A stretch of DNA of 64,000 bases from assembly GCA_946894095.1 (NCBI GenBank), contig OX335652.1, positions 767,001-831,000 on the forward strand. The letters run 5' to 3'. Shown here in pieces: positions 57,252 to 64,000 of the stretch. This DNA comes from Incurvaria masculella. Lineage: Eukaryota; Arthropoda; Insecta; Lepidoptera; Incurvariidae. How positions within the stretch are numbered: position 1 is the stretch's first letter; every line of letters starts with the position of its first letter. A program made the position numbers and the translations under genes. The notes below the pieces were generated by a model, which searched no databases, was not told the DNA's origin, and worked only from the letters and a program-made list of their open reading frames with translations.

Positions 57252-60200
57252 TTATTCGTGAGCTGGTTTCAGCTCGTCGAAGTGGTGACGCACATGCTTC
57301 CTGTTTATCAGCAGGGTAGCGGTGTGTCTACCGTTTAGTTTAATTAGTTTAAATGGGCCTTTCCAAATCGGAGATAGTGATTTGGATTGTCTGGGGTGAT
57401 TCTTAACATACACGAGGTCTCCGGATTTATATTGTGTTTCGCGTGAATGATGGTCGTAATATCGCTTAGAGGTCTCCTTGCTATTCGCTATGTGCTCAAG
57501 GGCCTTTTCTCTACTTAGGTTCATTCTATATTTTAACGCACGGATGTATTCGGGGTAAGTCAAGTTGGGGTTTTCGTTATATACTGAGTTAGGGATATAG
57601 GGCTCGTAGCCGAATAAAAGTTCGTATGGCGAGTACTTAGTTGTTGTATGGACATTCGTATTATACGCTAGTATAGCGGTATGAAGAAATTGATGCCAGT
57701 TATTTTGATTTTCATTTACGAAAGATTTTAAATATTCCTTAAGGGTGGCGTGACTCCTTTCGAGTGCGCCATTAGTTTGAGGATGGTAAGGGGATGAAAA
57801 TATATTTTTGATTTTAAATAAGTCACAGACGTTTTTGAATAGTTCGGAAATGAAGTTAGATCCTTGATCAGTTAAGACAGTTTTAGGAATGCCAAAGTGA
57901 GCGATAAAGTGAATCAGCTGTGTTGCTGTCTGCTCAGCTGAGGTAGTGATAAGGGGATACGCGGTAAAGAATTTAGTGAGATCGTCTTGCAACGTCATGA
58001 TGTATTTGAACTGGTGCACACCTGACTCGGGCAGGGGACCTACAATATCGAGAGCGATCCTCTCAAAAGGTTTAGTGCTGGTGCTCGTTATCTCCATTGG
58101 GGCTCTATTAGTTTTACGCAAGGGTTTGTTTATTTGACATGATTTACATTTCTTTATATAGTTTTTTATGTCGGCACGCATATTTTTCCAAAAGAACGAT
58201 TGGCTGATACGATTAAACATCCTCGCAAATCCTGGGTGTCCTGCGACCGGGGTATCGTGGTTTTCGCGCAAAATCTTTTCGACTTCCGGGGGAGTTGGGT
58301 AAATGATCTTATTCTTATACACGTGGATCTTGATTTTAGTGTCATGAAATATATGCAACAGCATGTTGTATATTTTAGTGTAAGACAGTTGAGAATAAGG
58401 ATCTTTGAAATCAGAAATAGCGATCTCCTTAATCTCATTGTGCACAATCATGAATCCTGTTTTAAAGCTCTGCAAGATTTCGAATATACGTCTGTATGAC
58501 ATCTCTTCGTAGTGATGTACCCGTAAGAAAAGATGAACAAAATGCTGCTTTTCATTAGATGTAATCCAGTAGGTGAACAACTCTCTTTCGTCATCCCTGA
58601 ACGAAGGATTTTCAGTGGACAGCTCAAGAATTTGTTTACAAAAGGGGATGGATTCATCTAAATCTAGGGCAGTCGGGTATAGCACATGGGAACAATGGGT
58701 CTTTAAGAGGCTCTCATTGTGTTGTGTGTTGTGTTCAATGATGTCTGTGTCATACGGGATCCTAGATGATCGGGATATTTTCAGATAGTCTTCGTAGGTA
58801 GTACTAGAAGATTCGTTGACATTGACAGGTATACGGGAAAGTGCATCGGCGTTGTTATTAATAGCGCCGGGTTTATACACTATCTTGTAGTCGAATTCTT
58901 CTAGCTTTAGTCTCCAACGGACTAATCTAGATGAGGGGTCTTTGACGTTAAATAGCCAGGTAAGCGGACGGTGATCGGTAACTATAGTGAATGTGCGGCC
59001 AAATAAGTACGGTCTGAAAGTCTGGGTGCCAAATATGATCGCAACACACTCCTTTTCAGTAACACTGTAGTTACCTTCCGCGCTATTTAACTTGCGAGAC
59101 GCAAATGCGATTGGCCGATCCTGATTTTGACCTTGACCTTGACCCTGGTTTTGACTTAGTACACAGCCGACGGAATGGGCTGAAGCGTCACAGGTCAAAA
59201 TGAAAGGGAGGTCAAATCTAGGATACTGAAGTATCGGAGCAGAAATAAGTTTGTTCTTCAGTATTTGGAACGCATTTTGCTGGCTATCTGTCCAACCAAA
59301 ATGAGCGTCCTTTTTCAAGAGAGACGTCAGGGGTTTCGAGATATGCGAGAAGTTCTGTATAAAGCGGCGATAATAGCCTATTAATCCTAGGAACGACTTT
59401 ATTTCCTTCGGGTTTCTAGGAACAGGATATTCGGCGACGGCCTTGACTTTATCAGGATTAGGAGCCAGACCTTCTCGTGAAATTATGTGCCCAAGGTAAG
59501 CCACTTCCTTGTGAAGGAACTCACACTTGTCCGGCTGTAATTTCAAGTTGAATTGACGCAGCCTCTCAAAAACAAGATCTAGCTTTTCAATGTGAGAGCT
59601 TACGTCACGGGAATAGAGAACAATATCGTCTAGGTAGACAAAACAGTGTACGCCTTGTAGACCTGACAGCACATTGTTCATAAGATTTTGAAAAGTGGAC
59701 GGTGCATTTTTCAAACCGAATGGCATCCGAGTAAATTCGAAGTGACCTGAAATGCCATTGGTAATCACGGAGAATCCGGTTTTACTCGCGTCTTGAGGTG
59801 ACATCTCGATCTGATGAAATCCTGACGCTAGGTCCAGAGTAGTAAAGTATTTACATTGGCCTAACTGGTCGAGGATATCAGTGATGAGAGGAAGCGGGTA
59901 GACCTGAGACACCGTGATGTCGTTCAGACGGCGATAGTCCACGACAATGCGCCACTTTTGTTTCCCTGAGGAATCCAGTTTTTTCGGGACCACCCAGATC
60001 GGTGCGGCCCACGGGGACATAGACGGACGAATAATATTTTGCTCAAGCATTTTCCGAATTTGTTTTTCAACTTCATCCTTGTGACACTCCGGAAATCGAT
60101 AAGATTTTACATGGACCGGAGGGTTGTTTTGAGTGTCGATCTCATGTTTTATAGCACTCGTTGTCGTCAGTTGTTCTCCATCTAAGTGAAATATATCTGT

Positions 60201-61631
60201 GTATTTTGCACAAAAGTCTAATAAGGGTTGTTTTTCATTTACGTCCAAATGATCAGTCCGGATTTGGTTGAGAACAAGCTGATGACGGCTAAGGGTAGTT
60301 TTGTCCGATCTCGGGAGATTTCGCTGATTTACGTGATTTAGGTTGAATTCGGCAAAAGTTTGTTCGGGTTCCTTGATTTCGGAAATAGGGGTGAGTTCAA
60401 TTTTGTGATTTTTAATTTTAATTTCCGAGTTAGTCGTATTCGATACTATAACGTTAACGCGTCGGTTACGTTTAAGTTGAACAATGGAGTCGGTTATATA
60501 CACGCCGCGAGAAATTTGCTGACTTAGCGAGAGATAAGAGTTGTCGGGCTCGAGCCGGTGACCTAATGCTGGTTTCACCGAGCACTCGATAACACATTCC
60601 GAATGAGGCGGAATAGTAAATATACTTTCTTCAAAAAGTAGTTTCAGGGTTTGATCTCCGATTGTAATAGAGTTAGTTTCATAGTCAATAGTTACGTTAT
60701 TTTCAAAGAAAAAGTCATTACCTATGATTCCGTCGTAATTAATACAGATTTCAGAAACGACGTGAAAATTAAAAGATAAAGAGGTTTTGTCAGATTTCAC
60801 TGTTCCAAACGGCATCATAAAAGTGCCGCTGGTTAGACAGTATGAATCTCCGTTTTCTATCCCTTTAAGCTTGACCTTGAAGTCATCGAGCTTGGGCTTT
60901 ATCTCAAGGGAAGATTCCTTAATTAGGCTTACTGATGACCCTGTGTCCACAAGTAGGCATAGTGGCCTATGTGAGTAGCGGGTATATACATGAGTATGTG
61001 GTAACGAGATTTTCGATTTTGTATTAATTTCAAAAACTTTTAATTCAGATTTCGAGATTTCGTGAGTTTCGTCAGATTTAGTAAACAGATTTTCGGCAGA
61101 GTTAGTAGGAATCGGATCTGGAACGGAGTTAGCTGGATTCGGGTTCGGAACTGGATTCGGATTTGGAACGGATTTAGCAGAGTTCGGATTTTCGACGGAT
61201 TTGGCAGGATTCGGATCTAGGACGGAGTTAGCTGAGTTAGTTGGTTCATGATTTAGGACAGATTTAGCGGAGTTAGCATGCTTCAGATTTTGAACAGAGT
61301 TAGCGTAGTAAGCATGTTTCGGATTTTGTACAGATTTAGCAGAGTTAGTAGATTTCGGAATAATTTCAGATTTAGCGGAGTTAGCATGCTTCAGATTTTG
61401 AACAGAGTTAGCGTAGTAAGCATGTTTCGGATTTTGTACAGATTTAGCAGAGTTAGAAGATTTCAGATTTTGTACAGATTTAGTAGAGTCGTCGGATTTC
61501 GGTTCAGAGTTAGTATATTTCAGATTTAGCAAAGAGTCAGAGTCAATCGTTTGTTTATAATTAAAGTCAACAGATTTTGTGCCATGTTTATAACTAGGCT
61601 TCGGAAGGCACGGCTCCGGAACCTTTAGGCA
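57252..61631 (-). CDS. pol: Provirus pol (protease, reverse transcriptase, RNase H, integrase)
   Basis: Read as a -1 extension of gag; it has no suitable ATG at its beginning. A repetitive Ser/Lys/Asn/Pro-rich leader of about 150 residues precedes the protease (LLVDTGSS; catalytic Asp at residue 196 counted from 61532). The RT has the catalytic YLDD at about residue 633 (59636-59625), VDYRRLND and FTRMPFGLKNAPSTF upstream. RNase H: LTCDASAHSVG, TEKECVAI, TDHRPL. Integrase: HHCC finger (GHPGF..H, CKSCQ), catalytic D-D-E in LDIVGPLP, LTDQGSNF and NGALERSHATLKEYL, then a C-terminal domain ending near 57252. No stop or frameshift seen; length normal for Ty3/Gypsy pol with an extended leader. Confidence 0.93.
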   Translation of the reverse strand, partial: CLKVPEPCLPKPSYKHGTKSVDFNYKQTIDSDSLLNLKYTNSEPKSDDSTKSVQNLKSSNSAKSVQNPKHAYYANSVQNLKHANSAKSEIIPKSTNSAKSVQNPKHAYYANSVQNLKHANSAKSVLNHEPTNSANSVLDPNPAKSVENPNSAKSVPNPNPVPNPNPANSVPDPIPTNSAENLFTKSDETHEISKSELKVFEINTKSKISLPHTHVYTRYSHRPLCLLVDTGSSVSLIKESSLEIKPKLDDFKVKLKGIENGDSYCLTSGTFMMPFGTVKSDKTSLSFNFHVVSEICINYDGIIGNDFFFENNVTIDYETNSITIGDQTLKLLFEESIFTIPPHSECVIECSVKPALGHRLEPDNSYLSLSQQISRGVYITDSIVQLKRNRRVNVIVSNTTNSEIKIKNHKIELTPISEIKEPEQTFAEFNLNHVNQRNLPRSDKTTLSRHQLVLNQIRTDHLDVNEKQPLLDFCAKYTDIFHLDGEQLTTTSAIKHEIDTQNNPPVHVKSYRFPECHKDEVEKQIRKMLEQNIIRPSMSPWAAPIWVVPKKLDSSGKQKWRIVVDYRRLNDITVSQVYPLPLITDILDQLGQCKYFTTLDLASGFHQIEMSPQDASKTGFSVITNGISGHFEFTRMPFGLKNAPSTFQNLMNNVLSGLQGVHCFVYLDDIVLYSRDVSSHIEKLDLVFERLRQFNLKLQPDKCEFLHKEVAYLGHIISREGLAPNPDKVKAVAEYPVPRNPKEIKSFLGLIGYYRRFIQNFSHISKPLTSLLKKDAHFGWTDSQQNAFQILKNKLISAPILQYPRFDLPFILTCDASAHSVGCVLSQNQGQGQGQNQDRPIAFASRKLNSAEGNYSVTEKECVAIIFGTQTFRPYLFGRTFTIVTDHRPLTWLFNVKDPSSRLVRWRLKLEEFDYKIVYKPGAINNNADALSRIPVNVNESSSTTYEDYLKISRSSRIPYDTDIIEHNTQHNESLLKTHCSHVLYPTALDLDESIPFCKQILELSTENPSFRDDERELFTYWITSNEKQHFVHLFLRVHHYEEMSYRRIFEILQSFKTGFMIVHNEIKEIAISDFKDPYSQLSYTKIYNMLLHIFHDTKIKIHVYKNKIIYPTPPEVEKILRENHDTPVAGHPGFARMFNRISQSFFWKNMRADIKNYIKKCKSCQINKPLRKTNRAPMEITSTSTKPFERIALDIVGPLPESGVHQFKYIMTLQDDLTKFFTAYPLITTSAEQTATQLIHFIAHFGIPKTVLTDQGSNFISELFKNVCDLFKIKNIFSSPYHPQTNGALERSHATLKEYLKSFVNENQNNWHQFLHTAILAYNTNVHTTTKYSPYELLFGYEPYIPNSVYNENPNLTYPEYIRALKYRMNLSREKALEHIANSKETSKRYYDHHSRETQYKSGDLVYVKNHPRQSKSLSPIWKGPFKLIKLNGRHTATLLINRKHVRHHFDELKPAHE

Positions 61632-62605
61632 TTTAAATCTTCGTAATATTCTGCTGAGTCATTGAAATGCACACGTGGTGCCGGTTGTCTCATATCTTGA
61701 GAAGGGCGGCGCGGTTCTGCGAATCGCTGAGCGCCGTTCTCACGGGAGCTGGGCCCGTTGTTGGTCTCAGGTGTCCGGTGACTGTTATTGTACTGGCGCT
61801 TCCGACACTCTGAGATAACATGACCATGCTTCTTGCAATAGAAGCACGTTTTATCGCCTGACTTCGGCGCTGAGAATGAATTAGGTCGGTTTTCATTTGT
61901 GTTAACCGGCCGATTATAGTTATTATATTTCGGGAATGGACCTTTCGGAGGGGTAGGCTTGAAGTAAGTAGGGGGAGTTCGAGTGAGTTTAAGGACTTTC
62001 TCCTCCTCTATTGCAAGTCCTACGGCTTCGTTAAGACTCGATGGGTTCCTACACCTTAAAACAGTAGCTATACTAGGACTAACACCGATTATAAACGCGT
62101 TAAGGGCGAGGTCGTCTATTTCGGCGACCCTGCCTACAAGTTCGGCTTTGTTTCTGCAACTGTGGTGTAGGTCTGCCTGGAGACGGGTGAGGCATCCTTC
62201 CAACCTCAATGAGAATTGAGTTACGGGCTCGTTCAGATTTTGGCGGCAATTCTGGAGGTCCGCTAGAAGATGCGTGTGGTGCTTTTGCTCACCAAAAGTA
62301 CTCCTCAGGAATAGTTTAAGATCCTTCCAGGTTTCAAATACTCTAAGGGATGCTGCAACTTGTGCTTTTCCCTCAAGCTGGGATAGTATGTACTTGAATA
62401 TTATATTCTGCTGCTCGTCGTTTGCCAGATCGACGGCATTATCGCAGTTTGTTAGGAAAGCTGGCAATGCTTCCCTTTGTCCATTGAAGGGCTTCACGAA
62501 CTTAATGAGGACAGTTAATGGGACTTTGTCCGACATTTTTGCGATTACGCTGGGGGTTGATGATCGGCTTGATCCGGATAAAGAGTTGATTTCCTCTTCG
62601 GACAT
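61625..62605 (-). CDS. gag: Provirus gag
   Basis: 326 codons from ATG 62605. Gag forms the particle and binds genomic RNA. Residues about 30-205 are the helical capsid-like part (FNGQREALPAFLTNCDNA, LRSTFGEQKH). Residues 254-267 are a CCHC knuckle (C-X2-C-X4-H-X4-C: C254, C257, H262, C267), and the tail is basic and Pro/Asn-rich. The end of the frame holds the heptamer T TTA AAT (61637-61631) two codons before the stop, the likely point of -1 shift into pol. A short upstream frame starting at 62644 ends before the gag ATG. Confidence 0.92.
   Translation of the reverse strand: MSEEEINSLSGSSRSSTPSVIAKMSDKVPLTVLIKFVKPFNGQREALPAFLTNCDNAVDLANDEQQNIIFKYILSQLEGKAQVAASLRVFETWKDLKLFLRSTFGEQKHHTHLLADLQNCRQNLNEPVTQFSLRLEGCLTRLQADLHHSCRNKAELVGRVAEIDDLALNAFIIGVSPSIATVLRCRNPSSLNEAVGLAIEEEKVLKLTRTPPTYFKPTPPKGPFPKYNNYNRPVNTNENRPNSFSAPKSGDKTCFYCKKHGHVISECRKRQYNNSHRTPETNNGPSSRENGAQRFAEPRRPSQDMRQPAPRVHFNDSAEYYEDLNA
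61631..61637 (-). promoter_or_regulatory. Putative -1 ribosomal frameshift heptamer at the gag/pol junction
   Basis: T TTA AAT in the gag frame fits X XXY YYZ. Slipping back one base enters the pol frame, which is open without stop from here to the protease. A downstream pairing structure was not established. Confidence 0.7.
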
Positions 62606-62624
62606 GAAGTAGTTTAAGTTTTAA

Positions 62625-62644
62625 ACTTACAGGAACTGGAACAT
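62625..62644 (-). promoter_or_regulatory. Leader ATG and splice donor likely used for env mRNA
   Basis: ATG at 62644-62642 is followed 14 nt on by the consensus donor GTAAGT (62630-62625). The phase left (2) matches that of the acceptor before env. In unspliced RNA the same ATG makes only five codons before a stop, ahead of gag. Confidence 0.65.
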
Positions 62645-62882
62645 GATCTGGATAGGCGAGAAGTCGTTGGTTTAGTCAGCTGTTGGCTCGGGCAGGCAGG
62701 CTCAACCACCGGGGCGGTGAGGCTAAATGTCGCTGGATCCGAGGACACAGAAGACCGTGATGTGGACGCGGTGTGGCGGGATCTATCCGCCTTTCTGGAC
62801 CAGTCAGGCAGACTCAACCACCAAGGCGGCGAGGCTTACTGTCGCTGATGGCTAGTCCAGGGGCTGGATGTCGCTGAACAGG

Positions 62883-62902
62883 ATCCCACTTCTCGGACAC
62901 CA
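62883..62902 (-). other. Primer binding site, tRNA-Leu-like
   Basis: Four bases after the 5' LTR the minus strand reads TGGTGTCCGAGAAGTGGGAT. Its complement ends ATCCCACTTCTCGGACACCA, like the 3' end of a leucine tRNA (..ATCCCACTTCTGACACCA) but with two extra bases. Confidence 0.65.
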
Positions 62903-62905
62903 ATT

Positions 62906-63241
62906 TGTTGTGACGGCACTTTTGAATAGGTTTTTAAAAAACACTTTTCTTATAACACAATTTATTTGATAAGGTTCACAACTTTAGTACAGATTTTCTA
63001 TCAGTTCTGACACCACTTAGTTTTGGAAGAAAACTAAGAAAACACTTTGAAACACAGAATTGAATTGATTTACAGGATAACTTGGATTTATATACGGACT
63101 TAGATAATACACGGATTTCGGCAGCGCATCCGCACGCGATTGACTCTGAATGTTGACTGAACTTCATTGCTTGGCGACAGCGCCCTTTATATAGTAAAAC
63201 CGTGAGAATGCTAGTGTCAGCAGTAATGTAGGTCTATTACA
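62906..63241 (-). repeat. 5' LTR of the provirus
   Basis: Starts TGTAATAGACCTACATTACT and ends CCGTCACAACA in element orientation. TATATAAA (plus coordinates 63186-63193) is a likely promoter. Confidence 0.95.
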
Positions 63242-63703
63242 GTACGAAGCCATTTAGAGTACGCGTCCCAAATATGGAACCCTAGGTACGCAATTTATAC
63301 GAATAGACTAGAATCTATCCAATCAAAATTTATCAAGAATCTTAATTACAGAACCTTCCAAAAGTTTAACTCAATTGAAGAATCTCGACGTTATCACCAC
63401 ATACTACCACTTGAAGCGCGTAGGGAACTTGCTGATTTATTACTTTTAGTAAAAGTAGCAAACGGTCTGATTGACTGTCCGGATCTACTTGCATGCATTC
63501 AGCTTCATGTGCCGAGCCGTGCTACCAGAAATATTCACCCTCTAAATGTTGACCTAGTGAAATCAAAATACAGACAAAATTCATTTATGTGGCGTGCAAG
63601 TAACACTCTTAATTTAAAATATAACCACCTCGACCTATTTTGCATGAACTTTAAGAGCATCAAAAATGAAGTAAATATTCTTTATTTTGGAAATGAACAA
63701 TAA
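63242..63703 (+). pseudogene. LINE-2 reverse transcriptase, C-terminal part after the provirus
   Basis: After the duplicated GTAC the frame goes on as RSHLEYAS.IWNPRYA, then HHILPLEARRELADLLLLVKV, NGLIDCPDLL, VPSRATRN and stops at 63701-63703. This is the same C-terminal layout as LINE-1. Without the provirus it is continuous with 54761, which fixes the insertion site. Confidence 0.88.
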
Positions 63704-64000
63704 GAAAAGCGTAAACTCATTAAACCCAGCAATACTATTATTATTTTACCTTTTAAAGTAAGGAAAATTCATAAATTTTGTAAACATCTTTAATTTTTTT
63801 TTTTGCGCCATGTGATGCTCATATTTGAAGTAATATTTTAACGTGTTTTTGTCTAGGTATGTTCGACGACTGCATCTCTTTTTTCATTTGTTAACTCAAC
63901 TGTGAGAATATGTAACTGGTGTCTATTTTTATTACTTTGTTAATTCACTTTATGTGTGAATGCACTGTTGTTTCTCCGAATAAATAAAATAAAATAAAAT

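Larger units (their letters stand above)
54762..63241 (-). mobile_element. Errantivirus-like (Ty3/Gypsy with env) provirus, complete, 8,480 bp
   Basis: Complete LTR element read on the minus strand: 5' LTR, primer site, gag, pol (protease, RT, RNase H, integrase), env, purine tract, 3' LTR. LTRs are 336 bp, run TG..CA, and differ at one position (54867 region versus 63011 region: AAACCAC / ACACCAC). GTAC (54758-54761 and 63242-63245) is the 4-bp target duplication. All three ORFs are open, so the insertion looks recent. Gene order, four-base duplication and env agree with insect errantiviruses; the group was not tested phylogenetically. Confidence 0.95.
52035..64000 (+). mobile_element. CR1-like LINE-2, endonuclease-deleted and split by an errantivirus-like provirus
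   Basis: The LINE occupies about 52035-54761 and 63242-64000. ORF1, then the RT without endonuclease, run to a codon split at 54761, where the provirus enters. The RT frame resumes after the duplicated GTAC at 63242-63245 and stops at 63703. The AAATA-type tail ends the window (63980-64000). The left limit is estimated from the presumed 5' UTR. Confidence 0.85.

Overview
The window looks like lepidopteran (moth or butterfly) genomic DNA. The evidence is two intron-containing genes for insect storage hexamerins with TATA boxes and the arthropod TCAGT initiator, LINE proteins of the CR1/Jockey and RTE-like kinds common in moths, an errantivirus-like LTR element with env, and dense short repeats built around GGGTTCCGTACC ends and CCGT/CGGA runs. 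Most of the 64 kb is transposon-derived or unassignable AT-rich sequence.

Layout. 1-4746: nearly full-length CR1/Jockey-group LINE on the + strand (ORF1, endonuclease, reverse transcriptase) with two homopolymer frameshifts and a GC-rich insertion. 4747-5026: half of a TTAA-type palindromic MITE. 5079-5176: one minus-strand exon of a tomosyn (syntaxin-binding protein 5 family) gene. 5177-11700: repeats (tRNA- and 5S-derived SINEs, a GGGTTCCGTACC element, LINE remnants). 11735-27130: two tandem, same-strand hexamerin genes of five coding exons each, with identical exon lengths and 758 codons in both. Every intron of copy 1 except intron 2, and introns 2 and 4 of copy 2, carry recognisable repeats; the 4.6 kb spacer holds more. 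27130-52000: no confident host gene; MITEs, foldbacks, SINEs, LINE tails, a 27-bp tandem repeat and microsatellites. 52035-64000: a second CR1-like LINE that has lost its endonuclease and is split by an 8,480-bp errantivirus-like provirus on the minus strand (gag, pol, env, two 336-bp LTRs differing at one base, 4-bp GTAC target duplication).

How the parts work together. The hexamerins are secreted amino-acid storage proteins, expected to be made by the larval fat body; the pair shares a closely matching promoter of about 165 bp and probably has the same control. The provirus shows a complete expression layout: a TATA box in the LTR, a leucine-tRNA-like primer site, a -1 slippery heptamer at the gag/pol junction, and a leader ATG with splice donor whose phase matches an acceptor just upstream of env. 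The short non-autonomous elements depend on enzymes encoded elsewhere.

No wholly new multi-gene system was found. The least ordinary items are a SINE family whose members share one 3' body but carry either a 5S-rRNA-like or a tRNA-like head, a TTAA element with a matching empty site inside the same window, a foldback whose loop holds (GGTTA)n, the 5'-to-3' gradient of divergence between the hexamerins, and the env leader/splice arrangement. All comparisons were made by eye; none was tested by database search.
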